A DNA stretch of 64,000 nucleotides from Aristolochia californica (lineage: Eukaryota > Streptophyta > Magnoliopsida > Piperales > Aristolochiaceae): the NCBI GenBank assembly GCA_029961685.1, contig JARWKL010000010.1:29234111-29298110 (forward strand), given 5' to 3'. The position numbers and the translations under genes were made by a program. The notes under the pieces are model-generated. The model made no database searches. It worked only from the letters and a program-made list of their open reading frames with translations, and had not been told where the DNA came from. This document shows positions 11,209 through 22,585 of the stretch, piece after piece (positions within the stretch are counted from its first letter, which is position 1; the number at the start of each line of letters is the position of its first letter).

Positions 11209-13028
11209 TTCCCCAGGATACAGAAAAAATAAAACTAAACAATCAATTTGAAGAAGAACCTTGTAAACAATCGAGACACTTACAGATATATGAACTAAAA
11301 GTCTAAAAAAGATGAAAAGAAATGCATCTGATCTTCAAAATGCGGAAGACCAAATCACGTCAAGCTGAACCAAAAGATGCAGACGTTTACACTCGGACAA
11401 AATAATATATTATATGATTGCTTTTCCCGAGTGACTTCCTCTGACTTCATCTGCTCTTTTTCCTTCGTAGACAGAATGCTCCGTGGCCAGTGGTAGAATC
11501 TCCACCCACCCACCCACTTTCATGGTAAAATGATATTACCTTCTACTGCTAAAACCTTTCAGGGGAACACTACATAATCACCCTCTGAATCAATTCCGTG
11601 GCCCTGAACAGAATAAATAGATTAGTCACCATCCCTCGGTGGCCTGAGTTATTACCATGCTCTTTTATATTAGACAACCAACCCGGAGTTACGATCAATC
11701 TCAATCGTCCACGACTCCAAATGGAGAAAGCTCGACTGAGCTGAGAGCTCGGCCCGAATTACCATCCGAGTCGACAGAGATATTACCAAGTTGGAACAGA
11801 TTGCTTGCAGTGAGTATTTACCCAAGATGTTTGCAGTGAAGAAATTGTCTTACCAGTTCAAAATTGACATGAAAGGAATTAATGAAACTCTGGAATTACG
11901 TCAAAATTTAACACTGAAGTTTTCGTGACGATGAAAGAGTGGAGTGAAAGCAAAGGGCGCCCGTCAATTGCAGAAAAAGACCTGTCCATGCGGATGCCAC
12001 AAGCCAAAAGAATGATGTCTTTGTCCTAGAGCAAATTTCTCTCTGCTCAGTGCTCCCCTAAAAAAGTATCACTTTTAGTGATGGAAATAGAAAACGAAAC
12101 TTCAACCATAGACGTCCCAATCGGCACTCGCTGTATCTTGCTCGCCTGAGAAAGCCTTCTTGGCAATGGTGGGCGGGCATAGGATAAGGGACTGAAGCGT
12201 AGAGCATGGCTTAATAACACAAGACCATGCTTAATATCCTAGCATGCATGTGAGTTAATAGAATCTCATGTAAAAGATATACTAAGTGAAGGAAGATATA
12301 CATACATGAATGGAAGAAAATCAATCAAAATCAATAAATTTACCCAAAAAAAAAAAAATCTTTCAATTGAAAATTTTATCTCACTTTATTTTTTATGATG
12401 ACAAAATGGGTCACTGACACGAATTTTGTCTAAGTGAAAGAAAGAGATAGTTTGTTGAACCCCCAATAAGATCAATGCAAATGAAAGACTCAAGGATTCT
12501 ATCTTGAATAAGAATGAGAAATGTAAGGTTTAATAATCGAAACGAGCTAAGTTTTACCTAAGAGATCGAGTTAAACCATGATTTTTACTTAGACAAATCC
12601 AATTCACTGAGCTCAAATTTGATCCTAGTTGTTATGGCTCAATATGAGTCTAAGCCTCCAAAAATTCACTTAAACTCTTCCTCCTCCTACAAGAAGAAAC
12701 CCATCTTGAAGAAAAATAAAATATACAAAATAAAAAAAGGAGCTTCCGACGTCCATAAATTTTATTGCTCATCTATCGTGTAGGCAATTGTCAAAATAAT
12801 TAACAACATTGATCATATCACCTTGAAGAGGCTAGACCACCATTAAAAGAAAAAATCCCTATCACATGGACTTATCGATTGTTGCAACATCAATTTTTAG
12901 GTTTCTCTTTCTCCTTAGGCCAATGGATTCTAAAGTTCCTATTTAGATGCATAAGGAAAGTTTGTGGAGAATGTAAAAATCTCCACAAAAAAAGTGTCTA
13001 AAATTTACTATGGACCTAGAGAGTTTGA
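11209..13028. other. bHLH upstream region and gene-free spacer
   Basis: The first part is the 5' leader and promoter of the minus-strand bHLH gene. No distinct promoter box could be assigned with confidence. No other gene, RNA or element is recognised. Open frames are short and without family resemblance. Confidence 0.5.
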
Positions 13029-13129
13029 GTGATTCAACTATATAGAGTAGTGTGGACAAGTTCATTTTCATCTTCATCTTCAAAATTGAAATGGGGAAAT
13101 CAAACAAAATCGGAAAGTATTTTGGGGGA

Positions 13130-14049
13130 AAGGAGAATAGCCAGAGAGAGAAGGGAGTGGGAGGCTGAAAGGGAGAAGAGAGGGAGAAGAGAGAGAAGAA
13201 AGGGAAGTCGAGAGGGATCAGAGAGAGAGAGAAGCCAGAGAGAAAAACGGGAGCTAGTCCGAGAGAAGAGAGGGAGGCACAGAGATGAGAGAGGGGGTGT
13301 GAGAGAGAGAGGGTGAGTCCAAGAGAAGACCGAGAGACAGAGGCCGGAGACGAGAGTCCGAGAGAAGAGAGGGAGCAGCGACGTCGGGGGCGCAGGGTGA
13401 CGAGAGAGGGAGTGAGGGAAATGAGGACGCGCGAGAGAGTGGGGTGCGAGGAGAGAGAGGGGGAAAAAAAAACAAGTCGTGCGTGTCCTTCATCTCGAAG
13501 AAGATAAAAAATGGTCTTCAACGAGATGAAGGATTTTAAAACGTGGAGATGAAGGACCGCTTCATCCCTAGCATCCAGATGAAATGTCATATGTGCTCCA
13601 CTAACGACTTCAACTGATGAAGGGCATCATGCGGTTGATCTTCATCTCGGACTTCAAGTTGACTAACCCCCCATAAGTGAATCATCCAGAGTGAAGTTCT
13701 ATTTTCAAGGGTGCAAAATCTGTTACTGTAACATGAAAATCTTACTGAATATTATTAAATTAAAATATTTAGATAGATTAAATTATATTTTTTGGGGGTT
13801 AGACAACTTGAATAAGGAGATAACTCCACCGCATTATTAGTAGTGTACCAGCATTTGGTTCATGTTGATGAACCAGATGAATTCGAAGGTCTAATTTTTG
13901 GAATCAAGATTCCTTAGTTTTTTTGGATTCATCCGGATGATTGTCGGGACGCGTCGTGGTTCACTCCCAATTTTTTTTCCCTTTCTTTCCCACTCTCTTC
14001 TCTCTCGGTCTCCTTCTTCCCTCTCCCTTTCTCCCTCTCGGTCTCCTTC
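13130..14049. repeat. Purine-rich tract followed by pyrimidine-rich tract
   Basis: The plus strand is strongly purine-rich (gagaga, gggag) from about 13130 to 13470. It then turns pyrimidine-rich (ctctc, ccttct) at 13965-14049, directly against the left LTR of the Copia element. The two tracts are roughly reverse complements, for example 'ccgagaga' against 'tctctcgg'. Long open frames across this stretch come from the biased composition and are not taken as genes. Confidence 0.65.
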
Positions 14050-14249
14050 TGTTGGGGTTTTCTAAATTTCGGAGAGACGACGACCAGAGAGAAAACAAAG
14101 AAACAGAGCGGGAGTTCAAAAATTTTCTTGATTATTCCACAGTAAACCAAGGTTAAAGGAAGTTAAATACTTCAAACAGAAAATTACAAAAAAGGTCTAA
14201 ACAAGACCAGTATTTAAAATTATGTCCCAAATAAAATCGGGACCCAACA
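14050..14249 (-). repeat. 3' LTR of the AHK5-carrying Copia element
   Basis: 200 bp with terminal TGTTGGG/CCCAACA. It is the fuller copy. Compared with the right LTR it has several substitutions and about 60 extra bases near 14110-14175, so the insertion is not recent. Confidence 0.9.
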
Positions 14250-14266
14250 AAACTCATCCTCCCGAT

Positions 14267-16015
14267 TCATGAGGTAGAACCCTCAACCAAACCCGCTTTG
14301 TCACGACAAGCTTCAAGCTTCAAAGGAGGTAAGGACTTTGTCAACATGTCGGAGCCATTCTCACTCGTGTGAACTTTCTCCAACATCAATTCTTTCTTTT
14401 CAAGCACATCACGTATCCAATGATGACGTAGATCAATGTGCTTTGATCTCGAATGAAATGTGGGATTCTTGCTCAAATGGATTGCACTTTGACTATCACA
14501 AAGTAACACATACCTCTCTTGCCAAATGTCCAATTCTTGAAAGAACTTCTTCATCCACAATAGTTTTTTGCATGCTTCAGTGATTGCAATGTATTTAGCT
14601 TCGGTTGTGGAGAGTGCAACATATTTCTGTAGTCTCGATTGCCATGAGACAGCACCATTCGCAAAACAAACCAAATAATTGGATATTGACTTCCTCGAGT
14701 CAACATCTCCAGCCCAATTGGCATCCGTATATGCCTCTAGAATTGGTTTGTTAGCCCCGTAACAGAGACAATAACCAGTAGTACTGCGAATGTACCGAAG
14801 AATCCATTTTACAGCATCACAATGAGCTTTTCTAGGGTTAGAGAAATAACGACTTACCACTCCAATAGCATGAGCAATATTCGGCCTTATACACACCATT
14901 GCATACATCAATGAACCCACCACGGATGCATACGACATCTTCTTCATTTTTTCTTTCTCCTTTTCATCCTTTGGACAATCATCAAGTGTCAACTTGAGAT
15001 GACTACCAAGTGGAGAAGAACCCGATTTGCATTTGCTCATATTGAACAGTTCAAGCACCTTTCCCAAATACCTTTCTTGTGACAACCAAAGTTTGCACCT
15101 TTCTCGATCTCTAGTGATTCTCATACCAAGAATTTGCTTTGCGGGATCTAAACCCGTCATTGCAAACTCATTCCCAAGTTTTTCTTTCAAAGCTCCTATC
15201 TCCTTTGTATCATTATCGACAACCAACATGTCATTGACATAGAGTAAAAGAATAATGAAATTACCACTAGAGTACCTTTTCATGAAGACGCAATTGTCGG
15301 AAGTGGTCTTGCTAAAATTATTGTCACACATAAAGGATTCAAATCTTTTATACCAGTTTCGCGGTGCTTGTTTCAAACCATAAAGGCTCCTCCTCAATCT
15401 GCACACCAAGTCCTCTTTGCCTTTTTCAGCAAATCCTTCGGGTTGCTCCATATAGAGCTCCTCCTCCAAATCACCATGGAGAAAAACGGTTTTCACATCA
15501 AGCTGCTCAATCTCCATATTCAAACAAGCGGCCAAACTGAGTATAACCCGAATAGAGGACATCTTGACCACGGGCGAGAATATCTCCTCAAAATCAATCC
15601 CCTTTTTTTTATCAAATCCCTTCACAACTAACCGAGTCTTGTACCTCGGCTTTGAATCTATGCCATCTGATTTCAAACGAAACACCCACTTGTTCCTGAG
15701 TACCTTCTTACCCTTAGGCAATTCAACTAACTCAAAGGTGCGATTTTTATGCAAGGAATTCATCTCATCTTGCATAACTTCAAACCACTCACCCTTTTGC
15801 TCATAACACATAGCTTCTTCAAAGCTTTCAGGTTCACCACCGTCAGTGAGCAAAACATACTCATGTGGAGAGTATCTTGAAGTAGGTCTTTGTTCACGAT
15901 TTGATCTTCTCAACTCTTGTAAAGGTAGACCTTGATTTTTTGATTGTTCACCTTGATCTTCAGTTTCGGTATTCTGGTTGCTTTCAACTTGTTGGTTCGG
16001 GTGTAAGATCAACAA
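14267..16015 (-). pseudogene. Copia pol: reverse transcriptase and RNase H
   Basis: A 582-residue open frame. The reverse transcriptase shows NKWVFRLKSDG, DVKTVFLHGDLEEELYMEQP and SLYGLKQAPRNWYKRF. The catalytic box reads YVNDML instead of YVDDML, so one of the two key aspartates is lost. RNase H follows with EAYTDANWAGD, ALSTTEAKYIAITEA and LLCDSQSAIHLSKN. The run SKHIDLRHHWIRD and a tail ending DKAGLVEG close it. The order integrase, RT, RNase H marks Copia, and the wording is close to TNT1-94-type elements. The frame is long but the changed active site argues it is no longer functional. Confidence 0.93.
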
Positions 16016-16740
16016 AGTGACTAGAAGAGGTTTTCACATTTTCAAGATTTTCCAAATTTTCAACAGTTTCTTCTTCAAAGAAAACTACATCCCGAATCCT
16101 TAACACCTTCTTCTCAATCGGATCCCACAGTCTATAACCAAATTCACCGGTTTTGTAACCCAAGAAAATGCACTCCTTCGTCTTGCTATCAAACTTGGCT
16201 ATTTCATCTCTAGGAATGTACACAAAAGCTCGACAACCAAATACCCGCAAGTTTCCATAAGACACATCTTTGCTGATCCAAACCCGCTCGGGAACATCAC
16301 CATCTAGGGCATGAGAAGGCGAGAGATTAATCAAATGGACAACGGTATTCATCGCTTCACCCCAAAAAGCTTTTGAAAGCTTCGAATGAGAGAGCATATA
16401 CCGTATTCTCTCACAAATTGTGCGATTCATTCTCTCGGCCACTCCATTTTGTTGCGGGGGTTTTTGGCACCGTTCTTTCAAGCTTGATTCCATTAACCTT
16501 GCAGAAGGTTTCAAATGGCCCGCGGTACTCACCACCATTGTCAGATCGAATGCATTTCAATTTCTGACCTGTTTCTCTTTCAACTGCAGCAAGGAACTAT
16601 TTGAACACTTCCAAAACTTGATTCTTTGTCTTCAAGGCATAAGCCCATAGCTTTCTAGAATGATCATCCATGAAAGTGACAAAGTCAAGAGTTCCTCCAA
16701 GTGTGCTATCACCCATGGAACAAATATCAGTGTGAACCAA
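15984..16740 (-). pseudogene. Copia pol: integrase
   Basis: An open frame at 15984-16538 holds the integrase C-terminal half: PQQNGVAERMNRTICERIRY (with the catalytic Glu), KAFWGEAMNTVVHLINLSP and RVFGCRAFVYIPRDE. The N-terminal half is readable in broken frames up to about 16740, including the run IRSDNGGEY with a catalytic Asp. The break lies near 16540-16600. It joins the RT frame by an overlap of about 30 bp, so a frameshift separates them from a single polyprotein. Confidence 0.88.
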
Positions 16741-16751
16741 ATCCAAAACAT

Positions 16752-17540
16752 TCACTTCTTAGTGGTAGGACTTCTCTTGAAAGCAATTCGATGTTGCTTA
16801 CCCGCCAAACAATGCGTATATGATGTCAGAGATGTACCATCACTCGGCACACAATCCTTTCTAGCAAGAATTTGAAGCCCTTTCTCACTCATGTGACCTA
16901 ACCGCAAGTACCACAAATCGGTTGAGTTACCTTCTACTACGTTCACCTCGCCACATAATTTAGCCCGCGTTGTATAAAGCGAGTTTGATTTCTCACCCGG
17001 GCAACAACAAGAGAGCCTTTGGACAACTTCCACTTCCCGTCACCAAAATGACTACGGTACCCTTCATCATCAAGAGCACCAACAGAAATCAGATGAAGCC
17101 TCATATCCGACACATGCCAAACATTCTTGAGAAGTAACCTACACCCCACACTGGTCTCCACACACACCTCCAATGTCAGAGATGTAATATACCCCATCAT
17201 TCCCCATTCTTACCTTGCCAAAATCACCTTGCCTGTAAGAAGTGAATCACGTCGATAAGTGACATGAAATGAAGCTACTGAGTCTATCACCCAAGCGGAG
17301 TCTTGACTTGTGAAATTGACAAAACCAACATCACAAGCAATGATCACTTCACCGTCATATGCAGCAGCAGCGATAACGGTGTTTTCCTTCTCATTCTCAT
17401 CAGATCTAAGTCTAGACTGATCCCTCTTAGTCTTTGCCTTCAGCTTTTTGCACTCAAACTTCATGTGTCCCGGTTTTTGGCAATAGTAACAAACAATACC
17501 CTTGCAAGATTTCGATTCCATGTCCGTTAGAGTTTCTATG
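16752..17540 (-). pseudogene. Copia nucleocapsid knuckle, protease and pre-integrase region, broken
   Basis: From right to left the minus strand reads: a CCHC zinc knuckle CYYCQKPGHMKFEC (about 17450-17491), a basic linker, and the protease site WVIDSVASFHVT (about 17262-17293), where the usual D-S-G is D-S-V. It continues with NVWHVSDMRLHLISVGALDD and the pre-integrase domain with LWYLRLGHMSEKGLQILARK and CLAGKQHR. Three overlapping frames are needed (17210-17809, 16943-17200, 16752-17033), so at least two frameshifts are present. The wording matches the TNT1-94 group of Copia elements. Confidence 0.88.
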
Positions 17541-18017
17541 TCTACTCCTTCCTTTTTATTCTGAAAAACCACATCACTCTTCATCCTCGGTACAACTTCC
17601 CAGATATCATAAACCTCATCTAAAATGGATATTGATCTTTTATCACCAACATATTTCTCTTCCTCAAACTTGTGGGCCCCCAAAATTGCCAATTTCTTGA
17701 GCTCAACTTCCTTCCTCTGTTTGCTCTTCTTTAAGGAGGCGAACAGCATTAGCCTGCTAATAATCCCAGTACTTGACAAAGAAGGCCAACTGGGAAGAAC
17801 CTTTCTCACTATAATTGGTAAGCTCCAGAAGCCTCTTGAAATCTACAATAGAAGGTTCTTCAACAATATTAACCTCCTCCAACATGTCTTGGTCTGCTCC
17901 AGGCTTTTCTACATTAAATTGCTTTGCAGCTTCTTTTCCAAGATCCTCGGGCCACATAGACGGGAGACAATCGATCTCCAACTCTTCTAATAAATCACCT
18001 CCCATCTCACAAACCAT
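17540..18017 (-). pseudogene. Captured N-terminal fragment of histidine kinase 5 (AHK5/CKI2-like)
   Basis: The minus strand from the ATG at 18015-18017 reads MVCEM, then LPSMWPEDLGKEA, KQFNVEKPGADQDMLEEVNI, a stretch with DFKRLLELTNYSEKGSSQLA, and VKYWDY. After a stop and a small frameshifting deletion near 17722-17757 come QANAVRLLKE, KQRKEVELKKL, DKRSISILDEVYDIW and a run ending near DVVFQNKKEGVDIE. These blocks in this order are what I know from the N-terminus of plant histidine kinase 5, a hybrid sensor kinase. No intron-like gap is visible. The kinase, PAS and receiver parts are absent. The fragment lies between the 5' LTR and the zinc knuckle, where Copia Gag normally is. It begins at the host start codon after a leader of about 170 bp. 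Confidence 0.88.
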
Positions 18018-18189
18018 GAGAAAGTCCAATCTCACATCAGATATCAAGATCCTATCGATGTGAAAAATTCTGCTGGTCGTAATCCAATTCCTTATCAACA
18101 CATGCCGGTTTCATCTGATGAGTGAACAGGTCCTCCAGAAAATATCTGGAGTTGTTTGTAGTTTCTCTGATGTCTTGCTCGTAATGGAA

Positions 18190-18327
18190 TGTTGGGGTTT
18201 TCTGAGTGTCGGAGAGACGACGACCCGAGAGAAAAAGAGAAACAGTGCTGCAAACAGAAAATTACAGAAAAGGTCTAAACAAGACCAGTATTTACAATTC
18301 TGTTCCGAATGAAATCTGGACCCAACA
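18190..18327 (-). repeat. 5' LTR of the AHK5-carrying Copia element
   Basis: 138 bp with the same ends as the left LTR, but with an internal deletion of about 60 bp and several substitutions. The sequence following it on the coding strand (minus, from 18189 down) is not a recognisable tRNA primer site. Confidence 0.88.
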
Positions 18328-18496
18328 ACTCTTCCTTCTCCCTTTCTCCCTCTCGGCCTCTCTCTCCCCCTATATGTCATCCTTGATGATACAAAACGGA
18401 ACGAAAAGACGGAGTAGATCGAGAGTAGTACTGTACACAACAACAAATCTAGTTCGCAATATTTTACAGAAACCTAGTTACAAAAAAATCAAAGCT

Positions 18497-18697
18497 TCAG
18501 ACGAGCCAGGCGGAGAGGCTCATGAGACAGGAAGCGGAGAGGGAAGAGAGGTGGAAAACCCAGAGGGGTGGATACCAGAACGGCTTGGCGATGCCCTGAT
18601 ACTTGTCTCCGTAATCGAAGAGGTTGATGGTGACAACGGTGAGACCGAGTGGGACGGCGATGGCAATGCATAAGGATCCGAGGCCGCGCCGCGCCAT
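18497..18697 (-). pseudogene. TSPO-like (translocator protein) gene, N-terminal fragment
   Basis: A 66-residue frame begins MARRGLGSLCIAIAVPLGLT and includes KPFWYPPLWVFHLSSLSASC and LMSLSAWLV, then TGA. This matches the first membrane spans and signature (KPFWxPPLW, SAWLVW) of plant TSPO, a tryptophan-rich outer-membrane/ER protein that binds porphyrins. Plant TSPO proteins usually run to about 180-200 residues in one exon. The reading stops exactly where WAEGG is expected, and no remaining part was found in the window. The break is about 170 bp from the Copia LTR. It is most likely a truncated copy. A real gene with an unusual intron is less likely. Confidence 0.75.
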
Positions 18698-20559
18698 TGA
18701 GACTGAATGACATCAGTAAAGAGGGGAAGTCATTCCTTGAGAAATTAACACTGGCAGAATGGGTCTCATGTTCTGTTTGCTGAAGGTGAAAGAACAATCT
18801 CCCATGCTGCCTCTTCCTGTTGCATTATTAGTAGTGCTCTTAAAGGGTGATAAAGCGTAAATTTCTTACTAATTTAAGTTGTGGGGTGTGATGGCTGCTT
18901 GATGTAGAAATAGAGGAAAAACAACCATTTCTGTGGCTTGACCTCTAGTAAGAAAGGGACATTTGAACCAAATGAACCATTTGAGAACTGAAGGATGGAG
19001 ACCAAAGGAACAATTAATTTATTTTATTATATTTGTTTATGTTATTTTTTTATTTTTTATAATTAATCAATGCATAGTTAATTGTCTCACGTAATTATTG
19101 TATTAATGTATAATAAATTGCAATCATTAAATAATATAATATCTAATATATTTTAATTATACATTAAATTACTTATTAGTATAGTAATCATGTTTGTTTT
19201 AGCTAATTTGGTGTTTAAGTATTATATTTTATTTAAGTATATTATTACAAGTTATTCATTCTCTTGTTTTTTTTCATATTTTTCATTTTGGGGCGCTAAC
19301 ACTGGGAAAACAGTTTTTCATTGCACATGAACTCGTCCACACTAACACCAAACATGAAGTTAAAGTTCATGTAGATGATTCAAATAAATTTGAAGTTGAA
19401 GTTCATGTGCCCCTTTAAATATTAACAATAATTAAATTTTATTGAATATTTTAAGTCATTAAGTCTGTTAACTAAAAAAACGTGAAATAATTTAAATTTT
19501 TATATTTGTAAATAAAATAATATATGACTAATTTTTTAAATAATTCTTATTAATTAATTATAGACTAGGATATTTAAATAACTGAATTATTTCAATACAT
19601 ACATACATTTACTATTATTTGCTAATTATCATACTTAAATTAAATATAATTTTTATATTTAATAGTTTACTTAATATTTAATATTTTCATATTACTTAAT
19701 ATTTTATATAATAAATAATTATAGTTATTATAATCATTCAATTTTAATTATTATTTAAAATATAAAAATATAATATTATAGGATAATTTTGATCATTTAT
19801 TTTAAATAGTTTTAGAAGTTTAAAATTTAATTTTGAGTGTATAATAATTTAAATGAGTGTGTTTATTTATATAAAATTGAATTTATTTTCAATTTTATTA
19901 TAAACTAATAGCTTTAAATAATTAAATATTTATTTTTTTTAAATTACTATATTATTAAAATAAAGAAAATATTATTATTATAAAATCAAGAAGTAGTAAA
20001 TTTTTTTTTCTATTTTTCATCCTCATCTTCATATCAGCTCTTGGATAATTAAATTGGAATTCTATATAGTTACTAATAAAGTTAGGGCTTTGAAAAAAAT
20101 TCCACACCTAATTCCAAAGAATACTAACTTAAAAATTAGTGTTGACTAGAACTAAATTCCAATTCCCAACCCCTCCCCCCTCCCCCCCTTAATGAGAAAT
20201 TTTATGCCCCTTTAGTACCCCTGGTTGAAAATTTATATCCCAGGCTTTTCCCGGGATATAGATTTCTATGCAATCTCCAGGATAAAAATCTATCCGTGCT
20301 TTATTAGGAAATTACATGAAAATTTTAAATCTTCTTACAAGCCTTATTAGTGCTTTTTCCAAGGTAATAAATAGGAATTATTAATCAATCTTATACATTA
20401 CCATATTTATTGGATAATTATTTTAGTAAAATAAACTATCAAATACAAATTATAAAATGTTAAATCAACTATATTCTACTCCATATATTGTCTCACATTT
20501 GAGTTGTTGTATTGTTACGAAAATGGTTAGCTAATTCAATTTGTTCATTTCTCCTTCTC
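18698..20559. other. Very AT-rich gene-free region
   Basis: No gene is recognised. From about 19020 to 20030 the sequence is almost only A and T. A C-rich run sits at 20168-20188. This may be decayed transposon DNA, but no ends or repeats could be fixed. Confidence 0.55.
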
Positions 20560-21220
20560 TTAATATTGAGAATATAGGCGGTTAATTAGTTCCTCCAAAT
20601 CGTCTTTGTCTTCTTCTTGATCATGTCCAAATTCTACATCATCCCCAGTAAATTCTATTGGTTCCTCTCATTCAATCCCTTCATCACTATAAATTGATTC
20701 GTATAAAATTGGGAATAATACAACATGCAATGACAAATTTCACTTGAGTATTGTATGGGTATTGTAAACCATTGCTTTAACATACTAAAAGTCCTTTGAA
20801 TTATGCTTCTTACTTATGAATGTTGATAGTTGAATAACTTCTATACAATCTGAGGGAGATAATTTTATCATACTTATTTAAACAATATCTAGTTGAATGA
20901 TAAGGTGCCAAAAAATCGAACAAGTTAACATACCCGACATCTACCAAATAGTACTTCACTACAATATGAAACAACAATAATATTAATAAAACTAAAGCTA
21001 GTGTATAAAAATAAATAAATAAAATATATTACCTCTTTGGACAATAAATCCGTTAAGTGACAAACAAGCATAGTACTCTAGGCCATGTATCATTCCTCTA
21101 TTGGCTATTTCCTAATGTGGACCTTTATTAACCTCCTCTCACAAGATAGTAAAGATAAGCATGTCATCGTACGGAGTCCATGTTTCACATGGTTCCTATA
21201 GTCACTTAGCACTTCCTTCA
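20560..21220 (-). pseudogene. PIF/Harbinger transposase remnant
   Basis: The minus strand, read through several stops and shifts, shows KYYLVDVGYVN, FDFLAPYHSTRYCLNKY and IIQRTFSMLKQWFTI, in the order seen at the C-terminal end of plant PIF/Harbinger DDE transposases (lvDaGY, fLaPyr-tRYHL, vIERtFgvLK). An acidic tail follows (near 20600-20690). No intact frame remains and I could not place terminal inverted repeats. Confidence 0.65.
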
Positions 21221-21750
21221 TACATCTATAAGATAAAATACAATGAAAAATTTTGAGATAGACAACAAGCTCCTTTCAACTGTAGTCGATCATTGTAGAA
21301 ATAATTTTAAACAAAACCCACAATGGGTTCATGATCTCATAGTGTAATATCACATATAGGGGTGATGTTGAGTAAAACAACACCAATCATTGTGTAATAT
21401 CACATATAATTGTTGTAATATCACATAAAGTTGGATTGTAAGGATTCTTAAGCTATATGCGATATTGAGACACCTTTGTTCACAATACAAGGATCGAACA
21501 ATCACCTGATCACACCAACAAAGATCACTTACAACGGGAGAAATGAATCTTATGTAGAACCCAACAGAAGAGTCAACTAATTTCACTAGCATTTTTTCTC
21601 AAGTTCCCTATTCCCATTAGCATTCTCCATGCATAAAGACAAATAGAGATCACAAAATATTGTTGATTGTGCATATTAGATTATTAAAAGAAAAAGAGAA
21701 TTGGCTAATAAATTGAACATACGCACAGAGACACAAAGAGAAAGATAAAT

Positions 21751-21751
21751 A

Positions 21752-21790
<39 letters not shown>
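21751..21790. repeat. (GA)n microsatellite
   Basis: About 40 bp of nearly pure GA repeat with one 'gaca' interruption. Confidence 0.95.
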
Positions 21791-21791
<1 letters not shown>

Positions 21792-22264
21792 AACTCTCTT
21801 TACACCAGTTTTCTGAACATAATGAATAGCTGGGAATTAACGATACTCAAATGTACAATGGGAATGTCTCTAGATCTTTTTTACAATGACAGACTGCCCA
21901 AGAGCAATTTGCAGCCAAGAGACTCCCACTTTAGCTAATTGATTATATAATATGCTGACTAAAGTACATGAATCCCTTGTATATTCCAACATGAAGATAT
22001 TACTAAGTTTTCATCTATATGTACCCCAATTTCCGTGGGGATCAACATGCATGGACATCCAAGAGATGAAGTGGTTGAATCACCATCTATAATGACCAAG
22101 TTGGAAAAACTAATAACCATAACTTGTCTCCATAATTATGGAGCACAAAATCTAAAATGCACAGATAGAGAGGATATAAAATTATTTGAAATTGTTCTTC
22201 AAAATTAATTTTTATTGGAGATATGAAGAACTTGTAATAATACAATTCACCAAAGCAAGCGTCA

Positions 22265-22532
22265 TGTTGGAAGACATCTCAAAGGAGCATTAAGGTAAAT
22301 ACCTTCCCCACGTCAAAGAGATGGCAAAGGGTATAAATTAGTGTTCTTCTCATAAGGATGACACAAGGGTGCAGTTAGAGAAGATGATATATGTCTACTT
22401 ATATAGTTTCCTTTCGAGAGTTTATAGCCCTAAGGCCAATGTAGTCATTGTACACTTCCTTCATAAACTATAAATAGAGATTCAAGGCAAGGGGTAGATC
22501 ATTAAGTCTCCCCTCTTCTTTCTCAATTTTGT

Positions 22533-22585
<53 letters not shown>

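Larger units (their letters stand above)
14050..18327 (-). mobile_element. Copia LTR retrotransposon carrying a captured histidine kinase 5 fragment
   Basis: The 3' LTR is 14050-14249 (200 bp) and the 5' LTR 18190-18327 (138 bp). Both begin TGTTGGG and end CCCAACA, and share long blocks such as aggtctaaacaagaccagta. The 5' copy lacks about 60 bp. A purine-rich tract (CGGGAGGATGAG) precedes the 3' LTR on the coding strand. Reading the minus strand, the inside holds an AHK5-like segment, a CCHC knuckle, protease, integrase, reverse transcriptase and RNase H, with stops and frameshifts. No usual Gag capsid domain is seen. No tRNA-iMet primer site follows the 5' LTR. The flanks are pyrimidine-rich on both sides and no clean 5-bp target duplication was found. 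The element is inactive. Confidence 0.9.

Noticed and set aside
13029..13590. Long overlapping open frames on both strands, up to 215 residues
   Set aside because: They follow from the GA/CT-biased composition; the translations are low-complexity R/E or S/L/P runs with no domain.
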